Origin: Nitrospirillum amazonense
GTDB taxonomy: Bacteria; Pseudomonadota; Alphaproteobacteria; Azospirillales; Azospirillaceae
Length of the DNA stretch: 64,000 nt
Direction of reading: 5' to 3'
Assembly: GCF_007828045.1 (NCBI RefSeq)
Contig: NZ_VITN01000011.1
Location: forward strand, 62,001-126,000
The notes beneath the pieces are model-generated. The model saw only the letters and a list, made by a program, of their open reading frames with translations. It was not told the DNA's origin and made no database searches. This document shows positions 9,020 to 17,559 of this stretch, piece by piece (the first letter of the stretch is position 1; the number at the start of each line of letters is the position of its first letter). The position numbers and the translations under genes were made by a program.

Positions 9020-9042
9020 AGGTTAAAGCAACCCCGCCGGCC

Positions 9043-10344
9043 TCAGCGCTTGGTCAACACCATGTTCCAACCAGGGCTGGCCTCCGGGAAGGAAACCTGG
9101 GTTCCCGGCGGGGCGTTCTCGAAAGCCTCCACCGCCTGGTGATAGGCGGCGAACGTGCCGCTGCGCGTCGGGTACAGCCAATCCGCCCATACCCCCACCA
9201 TGAAGACGCACAGCAGGGCGCAGGCGGGAATGCGGAACCTGCCGGGCGCCCTGCACGCCAGGATCAGGCAGGCGGTGAAAAAGATCAGGATGGGGATGAC
9301 GAAATAGCGGCCCCCGTATCCCAGCATGCCCAACAGGGCCCACTGGTCCCCCACTGGTGCGCCGGCCGGGCTGACCAGGGCGCAGGCCAGCAGGATAAGC
9401 CCGGCGAGGCAGAATTTCCGAAAGCTCGACGGCCCCTTCACCAACGCGAGGGTGATGATGGACAGGCCCGCCAGGGCGATGACCCAGGCCATCGCTGGCT
9501 GCTGCCACAGCGCGCCCTGCTTTAGAGCGCCAACAGTGGCGGTGCCCAACACGCCGCTGAGGAACACCTGGGTCGTCAACATCTGCGCCAGGCGCGTGCC
9601 ACTGGCACCCAACACTAGGCTTTGGCGCTCCCCCGCGCCGAGGGTGAGCAGGCACAGCACCTGGATTGAGGCGGCCGATCCGACGATCGCCGCCTGAATG
9701 AAGGCATGGCGCCGTTGCTCAGGGGCCGCGCCCAGCCGCTGCCACAAGGCGACAGGGGCCAGGAACAGGCAGAACGGCCCGGTCAGCCCACTGACCAGCA
9801 ACACGCCATACTGCAGCGCCCGCCAGACCCGCCCCTGCGGCGCCGGCAGCACCAGCATCAGGAAGGACAGCAGCATCAGGTGCCATTGGGCGTTGGTCAG
9901 GTTCAAATGGATTTCGTAGGAATTGGGAACGCCCAGGTAAAAGACCGCAAGCGCCCACCGGGCCCAGATGGACGGGACAAGCGGCGCCCCCCGCAGGAGC
10001 AGCAAGACGGCGGGCGCCACCTGGGCGACGAACCCGCCGGCCATCATCCAACCCGGCAGCCATCCCAGAGGCATGGCCCGGGCAGCCAGGGCCATGGCAT
10101 AGGGGAAAAGGTTGATGTATCCGGCGCTGGGCATGACCAGGACCTTGAGGCCCTTGGTATAGGCGTTCTGGAACCAGATGACGCCATCCTCCGCCCAGAG
10201 GGTCGGATGCGTTACCCAATCCGCATCACGGCTGACCAGCAAGGCTGACAGGACAACGATGGCCAGGATCTTACCGACGAGGGAGCCGGTCAAATGCCGC
10301 CCGACGGCCGGTCGGCTGATCAGCGGAAGAGGCGTGTCGGTCAC
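9043..10344 (-). CDS. Polytopic membrane protein of unknown function
   Basis: A 433-residue protein with about ten hydrophobic spans spread over its whole length and very few charged loops. It resembles GT-C-type or lipid-linked-sugar membrane proteins in general layout: an early acidic motif TLWAEDGVIWFQNAY after the first span (about residues 48-62) is reminiscent of the first periplasmic loop of GT-C glycosyltransferases, where acidic residues bind the donor. I do not recognise a specific family and assign no function. It converges on the porin gene and stands alone on its strand, so it may be unrelated to uronate use. The C-terminal segment after the last span is soluble. Confidence 0.6.
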   Translation of the reverse strand: MTDTPLPLISRPAVGRHLTGSLVGKILAIVVLSALLVSRDADWVTHPTLWAEDGVIWFQNAYTKGLKVLVMPSAGYINLFPYAMALAARAMPLGWLPGWMMAGGFVAQVAPAVLLLLRGAPLVPSIWARWALAVFYLGVPNSYEIHLNLTNAQWHLMLLSFLMLVLPAPQGRVWRALQYGVLLVSGLTGPFCLFLAPVALWQRLGAAPEQRRHAFIQAAIVGSAASIQVLCLLTLGAGERQSLVLGASGTRLAQMLTTQVFLSGVLGTATVGALKQGALWQQPAMAWVIALAGLSIITLALVKGPSSFRKFCLAGLILLACALVSPAGAPVGDQWALLGMLGYGGRYFVIPILIFFTACLILACRAPGRFRIPACALLCVFMVGVWADWLYPTRSGTFAAYHQAVEAFENAPPGTQVSFPEASPGWNMVLTKR

Positions 10345-10484
10345 GGTCGAGGCTCACTTAACGGTATCGCTGTCGCGACCTGCAATCGACCATATCTACC
10401 GCATCGGCCGGTGCCATAGAACTTTTTCGGCCGGCATTTCCTGACGGGCCCCCTCGCCGGCCCCGGCTCCCCCTATCGTACAGA

Positions 10485-11273
10485 TCACCGGGCCAGCCAT
10501 CCCCCATCGACCGCCAGGACGGTGCCGTGCACGTAGTCGGCGGCGGTTGAGGCCAGGAACACCGCGGCCCCGCCCAGATCCTCCGGACGGCCCCAGCGGC
10601 CGGCGGGAATGCGGGCCAGGATGTCGCGGTTGCGCGTCTCGTCGTTGCGCAGCGCCTCGGTGTTGTTGGTGGCGAAATAGCCGGGCGCGATGGCGTTGAC
10701 GTTGATGCCCCTGGCCGCCCACTCATTGGCCAGCAGCTTGGTCAGGCCGGCGATGCCGCTTTTGCTGGCGGTGTAGGACGCGACGCGGATGCCACCCTGG
10801 AAGGATAGCATCGAGGCGATGTTGATGATCTTGCCGCCACTACCCTTACCCTGGCCCTTACCCTGGGCGCCCTGCGCCACCATCTGGCGCGCCGCGGCCT
10901 GGGCCAGGAAGAAGGGCGTCTTCAGGTTCACGTTCATCACCAGGTCCCAATCGTCCTCGGAGAAGTCCAGGGCGTCGGCCCGGCGGATGGTGCCGGCGTT
11001 GTTGACCAGGATGTCGATGCGGCCGAAGGCGGCGACGGCCTGGTCAACCACCTGCTGCACCACACCGACGCTGTCGAGATCGGCATGGACGAAGTGGAAG
11101 CGGGCGCCCACCTCGGTCACCGCCGCCTCCGTCTCCGTCGGCGTGCTGCGGCCGGCGGCCACGATGTCGGCGCCGGCGCGCGCCAGCGCCACGGCCAAGC
11201 CCTGCCCCAGGCCGGTGTTGGCGCCGGTGACCAGGGCCACGCGGCCGGTCAGGTCGAACGGGTTGTAAGCCAT
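10485..11273 (-). CDS. kduD: 2-dehydro-3-deoxy-D-gluconate 5-dehydrogenase
   Basis: Short-chain dehydrogenase of 262 residues. It has the TGANTGLGQG cofactor loop (about 17-26), NNAG (about 91-94), the catalytic Ser in NIASMLS, and YTASK with Tyr and Lys about 165-169. KduD interconverts 2,5-diketo-3-deoxygluconate and KDG in the breakdown of unsaturated pectin products. It lies 14 bp after kduI and is the last gene of uxaC-kduI-kduD. An unusual Gly/Lys/Gln run before the catalytic Ser comes from an exact 12-bp tandem duplication (10843-10866) that repeats QGKG in frame, in the loop before strand 5; it should be tolerated structurally. Confidence 0.92.
   Translation of the reverse strand: MAYNPFDLTGRVALVTGANTGLGQGLAVALARAGADIVAAGRSTPTETEAAVTEVGARFHFVHADLDSVGVVQQVVDQAVAAFGRIDILVNNAGTIRRADALDFSEDDWDLVMNVNLKTPFFLAQAAARQMVAQGAQGKGQGKGSGGKIINIASMLSFQGGIRVASYTASKSGIAGLTKLLANEWAARGINVNAIAPGYFATNNTEALRNDETRNRDILARIPAGRWGRPEDLGGAAVFLASTAADYVHGTVLAVDGGWLAR
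10843..10866. repeat. 12-bp tandem duplication inside kduD
   Basis: CCCTTACCCTGG is present twice head to tail (10843-10854, 10855-10866), adding four residues (QGKG) in frame. It looks like a recent replication-slippage event. Confidence 0.8.
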
Positions 11274-11287
11274 GGGGTCGCCCTTCC

Positions 11288-12133
11288 TCAGCGCAGCTGG
11301 CAGATGTCCAGCACCTTCATGTCGGTGTAGTCGAGGTTCTCCCCGCCCATGGCCCAGATGAAGGAATAGTTGGCGGTGCCAGAGCCCATGTGGATGGACC
11401 AGGGCGGCGACACCACGGCCTCCTCATTGGCCACCACGATGTGGCGGGCCAGCTCCGGCTCACCCATGAAGTGGAAGACGCGCTGGTCGTCCTTGATATC
11501 GAAGTAGAAATAGACTTCGGACCGGCGGTCGTGCAAGTGGGGCGGCATGGTGTTCCACACGCTGCCCGGCTTCAGCATGGTCAGGCCCAGCAGCAGCTGC
11601 GCCGACTGGCAGGTCTGCGGCACGATGTACTGGTAGATCGTGCGCTCATTGCTGGTTTCCAGCGCCCCGCGCTCCAGCGGCACGGCCTGGTCGATGGGGA
11701 TCTTCACCGTCTGGAAACGGGCGTGGGCCGGGGTGCTGGCCAGATAGAACTTGGCCGGGTGGGCGGCATCAGTGGAGGCGAACACCACCGTCGCCGTCCC
11801 CATGGGCACGTACAGGCCGTCGCGCGACGCCAGGTCGTAGATCGTGCCGTCCACCGTGACCGTGCCGGGGCCACCAACGTTGACGATGCCCAGTTCCCGG
11901 CGCTCCAGGAAGGGTTTGCCGGCGGCCGAGGCCGGTTCCGTCTGCACGGGCAGATCGAGGGGCGCGTTCACCGGCGCGGCGCCGCCGATGATGAAGCGTT
12001 CGTTGTGGGAATAGTTCAGGCTGACCTCACCCGCCACGAACAGGTCGGTGATGAGGTAGCGGTCGCGCAACTGCTGGTTACGGGCGCCATCCATCATGTC
12101 GGGATGGGTCGCCTGATACACCTTCTTGAACAT
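11288..12133 (-). CDS. kduI: 5-dehydro-4-deoxy-D-glucuronate isomerase
   Basis: Cupin-fold isomerase of 281 residues that converts the open-chain unsaturated uronate product (DKI) to 2,5-diketo-3-deoxygluconate, the step before KduD. Family hallmarks are the N-terminal [21 protein letters not shown], the metal-binding region [17 protein letters not shown] with two His and a Glu, and the end segment [24 protein letters not shown] with a further His. An ATG at 12133 is preferred over one two codons upstream because GGGGAG is then correctly spaced. It is the middle gene of the uxaC-kduI-kduD unit. Confidence 0.93.
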   Translation of the reverse strand: MFKKVYQATHPDMMDGARNQQLRDRYLITDLFVAGEVSLNYSHNERFIIGGAAPVNAPLDLPVQTEPASAAGKPFLERRELGIVNVGGPGTVTVDGTIYDLASRDGLYVPMGTATVVFASTDAAHPAKFYLASTPAHARFQTVKIPIDQAVPLERGALETSNERTIYQYIVPQTCQSAQLLLGLTMLKPGSVWNTMPPHLHDRRSEVYFYFDIKDDQRVFHFMGEPELARHIVVANEEAVVSPPWSIHMGSGTANYSFIWAMGGENLDYTDMKVLDICQLR

Positions 12134-12218
12134 GGCCATTCTCCCCGTTTGTTTGTGGTTTCCCCGCTTGGGGTCAGGGGCACGGCGTGGACGGCGCCGC
12201 CCATGCCGCGCCCCATCG

Positions 12219-13637
12219 TCAGTCCAACTTGTAGGCGCGCTTGGGCAGGCGGTAGGCCAGGTCGACGGCCACCTCCGCCGCGTCGTCCTCGTCGAGGCGG
12301 TGTTCCGCCACCAGGCGCGCCAGGAAGGCGCAGTCCACCCGGCGGGCCACGTCGTGGCGGGCGGGGATGGACAGGAAGGCGCGGGTGTCGTCGTTGAAGC
12401 CCACGGTGTTGTAGAAACCGGCCGTTTCCGTCGTCTGCTCGCGGAAGCGCATCATCCCTTCCGGGCTGTCGTGGAACCACCAGGCGGGACCCAGCTTCAG
12501 CACCGGATAGTGGCCGGCCAGCGGCGCCAACTCGCGCGCGTAGACCGTCTCATCCAAGGTGAACAGGATGACGGACAGGCGGGGATCGTTGCCGTAGCGG
12601 TCCAACAGCGGCTTAAGCGCGTGGACGTATTCGGTGCGCAGCGGGATGTCGGCGCCCTTGTCGCGGCCGTAGCGCTGAAAGATCTGGTGGTTGTGGTTGC
12701 GGAAGGAGCCGGGGTGGATCTGCATGACCAGACCGTCCTCCAGGCTCATGCCCGCCATCTCGGTCAGCATCTGGGCGCGGAACAGCTCGGCATCGGCCGC
12801 CGTGAAGGTGCCCTTCACCACGCGGGCGAACAGGGCCTCGGCATCGGCCGGCGACAGGTCGGCGGTGGCGGCGGTGACATGGCCATGGTCGCTGCTGGTG
12901 GCGCCCACGGCCTTGAAGTCGGCGCGGCGCTTGCGGTGGGCGTTGAGATAGCCCCGCCAGCTGTACACGTCCTCACCGGTGAGGGCCGCGAATTGCTCCA
13001 TGGCCGGGCGGAAGTTCTCATGCTCCGGATCGATCACCGCGTCCGGACGGTAGGCGGTGATGACCTTGCCCTTCCAGCCGCTGTCGCGGATGGCCTCATG
13101 GTGGGCCAGCGTGTCCACCGGACTTTCCGTGGTGGCGATGACCTCGATGTTGAAGCGCTCGAACAGGGCGCGGGGGCGGAATTCCTCCGTCGCCAGCTTG
13201 GCGGTGATGGTGTCGAAGTAGAGGTCGGAGGTCTCCGCGCTCAGCTTCACGTCCAGGCCGAAGACCTGGGTGAACACGTGGTTCAGCCAGGTGGAGGACG
13301 GCGTGCCGCGGAACAGGTGGAAATTCCGGGCCAGCAGGCGCCAGGCCTCGCGCGGGTCCACGTCCGGGGCGGGCTGGCCCGATGCTGGAATGCCCAGCTG
13401 CTCCAAGGTCACGCCCTGGCTGTACAGCATGCGGTAGAGGTAGTGGTCGGGCTGCAGCAGCAGGGCGGTGGCGTTGGGGAAGGCCTCATTGCCGGCGAAC
13501 CACGACGGGTCGGTGTGGCCATGCGGGCTGATGATGGGCAGCCCCTTTACCGCCGCGTACAGGCGCCGGGCGATGGCGCGCACCGCAGGGTCGGCGGGGA
13601 ACAGGCGATCGTCGTGCAGGGTCAGGTGCTGGGCCAT
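12219..13637 (-). CDS. uxaC: Uronate isomerase
   Basis: Amidohydrolase-superfamily isomerase of 472 residues converting D-galacturonate to tagaturonate and D-glucuronate to fructuronate. Conserved elements visible: [16 protein letters not shown] near residues 34-49 with the two metal His, [20 protein letters not shown] (about 173-192), [12 protein letters not shown] (about 306-317), and a C-terminal [26 protein letters not shown] with the catalytic Asp. It is the first gene of a three-gene unit. The 191-bp region upstream contains an operator-like palindrome at 13767-13780. Confidence 0.94.
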   Translation of the reverse strand: MAQHLTLHDDRLFPADPAVRAIARRLYAAVKGLPIISPHGHTDPSWFAGNEAFPNATALLLQPDHYLYRMLYSQGVTLEQLGIPASGQPAPDVDPREAWRLLARNFHLFRGTPSSTWLNHVFTQVFGLDVKLSAETSDLYFDTITAKLATEEFRPRALFERFNIEVIATTESPVDTLAHHEAIRDSGWKGKVITAYRPDAVIDPEHENFRPAMEQFAALTGEDVYSWRGYLNAHRKRRADFKAVGATSSDHGHVTAATADLSPADAEALFARVVKGTFTAADAELFRAQMLTEMAGMSLEDGLVMQIHPGSFRNHNHQIFQRYGRDKGADIPLRTEYVHALKPLLDRYGNDPRLSVILFTLDETVYARELAPLAGHYPVLKLGPAWWFHDSPEGMMRFREQTTETAGFYNTVGFNDDTRAFLSIPARHDVARRVDCAFLARLVAEHRLDEDDAAEVAVDLAYRLPKRAYKLD

Positions 13638-13766
13638 GTGGGCCTTCCTTCAGTATCCACCGGGCTCGTCCCGTCCGTCTTCGCGCGGACGCGGCAACCG
13701 TCGTTTAAGGGGCGGTCTCCGGCACGCCGGATCCGTCCTCCTCCCGCTTCATTTGGTAGCGGGGTT

Positions 13767-13780
13767 GGTAACCGGTGTCA
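13767..13780. promoter_or_regulatory. Putative LacI-family operator O3 before uxaC-kduI-kduD
   Basis: GGTAACCGGTGTCA shares the ACCGGTGTCA arm with sites O1 and O4 and is the reverse-oriented form of O2 with three changes. It sits 130 bp upstream of uxaC and just past the regulator's stop codon. Confidence 0.65.
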
Positions 13781-13828
13781 ATTTCGCATCGATATTTCTG
13801 GCGGAAGAAAATCTCACCTAAAGATTTT

Positions 13829-14944
13829 TCAGCCCCGGGGCGGCACAGAGGACTCGCGCACCACCATGCGGCTGACGACGCCGGTGGCGGTGTGCCCCTC
13901 CTCCTCATCGCTGGAGATGCGGATGATCAGCTTTTCCGCCGCCAGCCGCCCCAGATCCTTGGCCGGCAGGCGCACGGTGGTCAGCGACGGCCACAGCCGG
14001 GTGGCGATGGGGCTGTCGTCGAAGCCCACGATGGTCAGGTCCCGGGGGATGCTGATGCCCAGGCGCTGCGCCGTCTTGTAGACACCGGCCGCCATCTCGT
14101 CGTTGCTGGCGAAAATGGCGGTGGGGCGGGGCTCGCGCGTCAGCAGGCGCGTGGCGCAGACCTCGCCGGATTCGAAGGTGTAGGCCCCCTCCTCCACCAT
14201 GTCGGGACGCAGGGTGATGCCGTGGCTTTTCAACGCGCCGACGAAGCTTTCCCGGCGCTCGTGGGCGGAGCGGTGGCGCGACGGCCCGGCGATGAAACCG
14301 ATGTCGCGGTGCCCCAGCGCCGCCAGATGCTCCGCCACCTCCGCCGCCCCCTGGCGGTCGTTGTAGACCACCATGTTGGCGGCCTCGTCCAGCGACACGG
14401 CGGACAGGCGGACATAGCGGCAGCCCAGGTCGCGCAACACCTCGACCAGTTGCGGGTTTTCCGACGCGGGCGGCACGACGATGACGCCGTCCAGGTTCTG
14501 GCGTTGCACGAACTGCTTGGCGTCGTTCAGGAAATGCGGGCTTTTCTGGTCGCAAGGATGCACCACCAGTTCGAACCCCGCCAGGCGGCAGGCGGCCAGC
14601 ACGCCTTCCTGGATGTTCACGATGAACTGGGCGTTGGGGTTGTCATAGACCAGGCCCAGCAGGAAGGACCGCTGGAAGGCCAAGCCGCGCGCCTGGGGGC
14701 TGGGCACGTAGCCGATCTGCTCGATGATGCCGTTGATGATGCTGCGCGTCTCTTCATTCACGAAGGGCGACTGGTTGATGACGCGCGACACCGTCTTCTT
14801 GGACACATGCGCCAGGCGGGCCACGTCGTTGATGGTGGGCGGCCGGTCCAGGGTCCAGGTCACGGCCTCCGTGGCCACGGTCTGGATGGCGGCGGCACGT
14901 CCCCGCCGGGGGCGCCCCCTACGCGGCGCGGCATCCTGGGTCAT
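13829..14944 (-). CDS. LacI-family transcriptional regulator of the hexuronate island
   Basis: Regulator of 371 residues. A basic N-terminal tail rich in Arg/Gly (residues 1-20) precedes the helix-turn-helix TINDVARLAHVSKKTVSRVIN (about 38-58) and hinge helix; the rest is a periplasmic-binding-protein-like effector domain (LGLVYDNPNAQFIVNIQEGV, later FASNDEMAAGVYKTAQRLGISIPRDLTIVGFDDSPIATRLWPSLTTVR). This is the classical LacI layout. It is encoded between uxaC and the divergent pectate lyase, so local control is likely. The four ACCGGT-centred palindromes of this region are typical LacI-family targets. The effector is probably KDG or another uronate intermediate; that is inference. Confidence 0.88.
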   Translation of the reverse strand: MTQDAAPRRGRPRRGRAAAIQTVATEAVTWTLDRPPTINDVARLAHVSKKTVSRVINQSPFVNEETRSIINGIIEQIGYVPSPQARGLAFQRSFLLGLVYDNPNAQFIVNIQEGVLAACRLAGFELVVHPCDQKSPHFLNDAKQFVQRQNLDGVIVVPPASENPQLVEVLRDLGCRYVRLSAVSLDEAANMVVYNDRQGAAEVAEHLAALGHRDIGFIAGPSRHRSAHERRESFVGALKSHGITLRPDMVEEGAYTFESGEVCATRLLTREPRPTAIFASNDEMAAGVYKTAQRLGISIPRDLTIVGFDDSPIATRLWPSLTTVRLPAKDLGRLAAEKLIIRISSDEEEGHTATGVVSRMVVRESSVPPRG

Positions 14945-15054
14945 CGCTGGTCTTCTTCTCGTTCTTCTTCAGGACTTCTTTTTGAAGTGCCTGTTTCCAA
15001 AATCCTACCATGCCGCGTCGCGCGCGCCGCGGCAAAAGGGATTTGCTTTTCTTT

Positions 15055-15119
15055 CCCACGGCCCTGGCCCACGGCCCTGGCCCACGGCCCTGGCCCGCGG
15101 CCCTCGCCCACGGCCCCTC
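15055..15119. repeat. Five-copy 13-bp tandem repeat in the lacI-pectate lyase intergenic region
   Basis: Five tandem copies with a period of 13 bases and the consensus CCCACGGCCCTGG; copy four carries a single A-to-G change and the fifth is degenerate at its end. The period is shown by the A of CCCACGG falling at 15058, 15071, 15084, (15097) and 15110. It lies in the 326-bp divergent promoter region, between the regulator start and operator O4. Confidence 0.8.
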
Positions 15120-15171
15120 CCGGCCGGGCGTCATTCCGCCGCACCCCCGGAACTGCACTCTTGCCCCTTTA

Positions 15172-15185
15172 GGAAACCGGTGTCA
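15172..15185. promoter_or_regulatory. Putative LacI-family operator O4 before the pectate lyase
   Basis: GGAAACCGGTGTCA is the exact reverse complement of O2 (3675-3688). It lies about 86 bp before the pectate lyase start, in the region it shares with the divergent regulator gene, so it could serve both promoters. Confidence 0.7.
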
Positions 15186-15270
15186 TTTATTGACGCCGAG
15201 AGCGGGGTCCAGCACGCTTGACGTGTCGCAGCCCGCCATCGCCATAACAAACACCTGGGAGGATAGACCG

Positions 15271-16623
15271 TTGATCAGACGTATTCTGGCCACCACCGCC
15301 ATTGCCACGCTGCTGGCTGCCGGTGGCGTGGCCATCAGCAGCGCCGGCGCCGCCGAGAAGGCGGACCAGCTAGCCTTCCCCGGTGCCCTCGGCTGGGCAG
15401 CGCACACGCCCGGCGGGCGCGGCGGCAAGATCATCAAGGTGACCAACCTGAACAATGAGGGGCCCGGTTCCTTCCGCGAGGCCATCGAGACCAAGGGTCC
15501 GCGCATCATCGTGTTCGAGGTCGGCGGCGTCATCGACCTGAACCAGAAGACCATCAAGCTGGATGAGCCCTTCGTCACCATCGCCGGGCAGACCGCCCCC
15601 TCCCCCGGCATCACCCTGATCCGCGGCGGCATGGATGTCAGCGCCCACGACGTGGTGATGCAGCACATCCGCATCCGCGTGGGCGATGCCGGCGCCCCCA
15701 AGAAAAGCGGCTGGGAAGAGGACGCCTTCAGCACGGTGAAGGCCGCCTACAACGTCATTGTCGACCATTGCAGCCTGACCTGGGCCACGGACGAGAACCT
15801 GTCCGCCTCCGGCCCCCGCTTCAATGGCGACACGCCGGATGAATGGCGCCAGCACACCTCGCACCGCATCACCTATTCCAACAACATCATCGCCGAGGGC
15901 CTGGCCCGCGCCACCCACATGAAGATCGAGCACTCCAAGGGCTCGCTCATCCACGACAACATCACCGACATCCTGATCGTCGGCAACCTGTACGCCCACA
16001 ATGTGGAGCGCAGCCCGCTGTTCAAGGGCGGCGTCCATGGCGTGATCGTCAACAACCTGATCTATGACCCCGGCCAGCGGGCGGTGCACTACAACCTGCA
16101 GGCCGAGGAATGGGGCGACCACCCCTACCAGGTCGGCCAGATGGCGGCCGTGGACAACGTGCTGCGCGCCGGCCCCTCCACCCCCACCCCGCTGGCCTTC
16201 CTGGAGATCGGCGGCTATGGCGATCTGGAATATTACGGCAAGGACAACATCGCCGTGGACCGGGCGGGTGGGCCGCTGCCCCTGATGGGCCGCTACACCA
16301 CCTCCGCCGCCAAGGTCATCGAGATGGACAAGGCGCCGCTGTGGCCGGAGGGCTTGACGCCCCTGCCGGCGGCGGCGGTGCAACAGTCGGTGCTGCACAA
16401 CGCCGGCGCCCGCCCGTGGGACCGCGACTATGACGATGTCCGCCTGCTGGCCGACGTGGCCGAGGGCCGGGGTGAGATCATCAACAGCCAGGACGACATC
16501 CACGGCTATCCCAATGAAAAGCCCAGCGCCCGGCCCTTCAATCCGGCCGACTGGAACCTGGACGACATGACCCCGCGCACCGCCACGGCGCTGGACGCCA
16601 AGTCCAAGGCCCGGGGAACCTGA
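15271..16623 (+). CDS. Secreted pectate lyase (PL1-like, right-handed beta-helix)
   Basis: Protein of 450 residues starting at a TTG (15271) that has GGGAGGA seven bases upstream; this gives a normal signal peptide (LIRRILATTAIATLLAAGGVAISSAGA). The mature part opens with AFPGALGWAAHTPGGRGGKI and carries beta-helix coils rich in Asn/Val ladders, including IIVFEVGGVIDL, VTIAGQTAPSPGITLI, VIVDHCSLTWATDENLS and a later NNLIYDPGQRAVHYNL. The DHCSLTWATDE block is the calcium-binding region of PL1-type pectate lyases. It would cleave polygalacturonate by beta-elimination outside the inner membrane, yielding unsaturated products for KduI/KduD. A clear terminator follows. Confidence 0.87.
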   Translation: MIRRILATTAIATLLAAGGVAISSAGAAEKADQLAFPGALGWAAHTPGGRGGKIIKVTNLNNEGPGSFREAIETKGPRIIVFEVGGVIDLNQKTIKLDEPFVTIAGQTAPSPGITLIRGGMDVSAHDVVMQHIRIRVGDAGAPKKSGWEEDAFSTVKAAYNVIVDHCSLTWATDENLSASGPRFNGDTPDEWRQHTSHRITYSNNIIAEGLARATHMKIEHSKGSLIHDNITDILIVGNLYAHNVERSPLFKGGVHGVIVNNLIYDPGQRAVHYNLQAEEWGDHPYQVGQMAAVDNVLRAGPSTPTPLAFLEIGGYGDLEYYGKDNIAVDRAGGPLPLMGRYTTSAAKVIEMDKAPLWPEGLTPLPAAAVQQSVLHNAGARPWDRDYDDVRLLADVAEGRGEIINSQDDIHGYPNEKPSARPFNPADWNLDDMTPRTATALDAKSKARGT

Positions 16624-16644
16624 TACAGGGGCCCCAAACGACAA

Positions 16645-16681
16645 AGGGCGGCGCCCGCATGAGACACCGCCCTCTTTCTTT
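16645..16681 (+). terminator. Rho-independent terminator after the pectate lyase
   Basis: AGGGCGG (16645-16651) pairs with CCGCCCT (16667-16673) around a 15-base loop, followed by CTTTCTTT. It ends the pectate lyase transcript and may also serve the convergent gene. Confidence 0.7.
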
Positions 16682-16695
16682 GATCCGGACCCGGC

Positions 16696-17343
16696 TTACT
16701 TCTTCGGCTGGTCCGCCGGCGTGTCGGCGGGCTTGTCAGCCTGCTTCGGGGCCGGCGGCGGCCCCAGGCTCTGCAGCGCGGGCGCCAGGCCGCCCAGTTG
16801 CACCGGCACGTCCATGGGCGTCTTGTCCGGCTTGGCATAGCGCACCATCAGCACCTTGCCGGTGGTGAACTGCTTCAGCACATCCTGGTCCAGGTTGGCC
16901 GACGCGATGCAGCCGCCCTGCTGGCACAGGGTCAGCGGCAGGGCGATGGGCTTGGCGCCATCCAGCGTCAGTTGCAGGCCCGGCTGCACCGGCGTGCCCA
17001 GCGGCACGGTGATGACCAGCACCGGCTTGCCGTCGGCCGACATGTAGCCGATCTGGACATGCAGCACGATGGCGTTGCCCGGGTTGGCGATGGCGAACTG
17101 CTCGACATAGCAAACGTCGCCGCCATTGGCGTCCTTGGCGCAATTCTTGGCCCAGGGCGGTCCCGCCGGCTTCTGCGCCTCGGCCGCGGTGGACTTGGCC
17201 GAGTTGGCCTTGTGATGCTGGTACAGCATGATGCCGCCCACGGTCAGCAGCCCCAGCAACAGCAGCAGGCCGATCACGATGAGGGGGGTGCGCGAACCGC
17301 CGATGGATGCGGTGGCGGGCGCGGGGTCCTCTTTATTGGTCAT
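16696..17343 (-). CDS. Invasion-associated locus B (IalB)-family protein, membrane-anchored
   Basis: Protein of 215 residues: a short cytoplasmic tail, one membrane span (about residues 20-42, VIGLLLLLGLLTVGGIMLY), then a periplasmic IalB-like domain. That domain has the family's Cys pairs (WAKNCAKDANGGDVCYVEQ and LPLTLCQQGGCIASANLD) and the strand VLVITVPLGTPVQPGLQLTLDGAKPIALPL. The C terminus is a Pro/Lys-rich tail. IalB homologues are common in alphaproteobacteria and mostly uncharacterised, so no role is given. The ATG at 17343 is chosen over an upstream in-frame start because the latter adds an Arg-rich stretch unlike the family. Confidence 0.75.
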   Translation of the reverse strand: MTNKEDPAPATASIGGSRTPLIVIGLLLLLGLLTVGGIMLYQHHKANSAKSTAAEAQKPAGPPWAKNCAKDANGGDVCYVEQFAIANPGNAIVLHVQIGYMSADGKPVLVITVPLGTPVQPGLQLTLDGAKPIALPLTLCQQGGCIASANLDQDVLKQFTTGKVLMVRYAKPDKTPMDVPVQLGGLAPALQSLGPPPAPKQADKPADTPADQPKK

Positions 17344-17503
17344 GGATATGCTTTTTTCTGTTATGGCGCGACGCCGCCGGGTGTCGAGGTTGGCCCATCC
17401 CCCGGGCGGCAACGATCAGGCGCGGAATTGTGGGGATATCGCCCTATCTGGTCAACCTCTCGCTCCACCTGGCGTCCGGCCCGGCGCGCTTAAGCCACAT
17501 CAT

Positions 17504-17538
17504 TCCGGCCCCACCCTGTTCATAAGGATGGGGCCGGA
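17504..17538 (-). terminator. Strong hairpin downstream of the lysine-catabolism operon
   Basis: TCCGGCCCCA (17504-17513) pairs perfectly with TGGGGCCGGA (17529-17538). It lies 22 bases beyond the stop of the last gene of the minus-strand operon. No U-run follows, so termination may be Rho-assisted or the hairpin may protect the mRNA 3' end. Confidence 0.55.
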
Positions 17539-17559
17539 CGCGCGTACCGTCACAAATGA

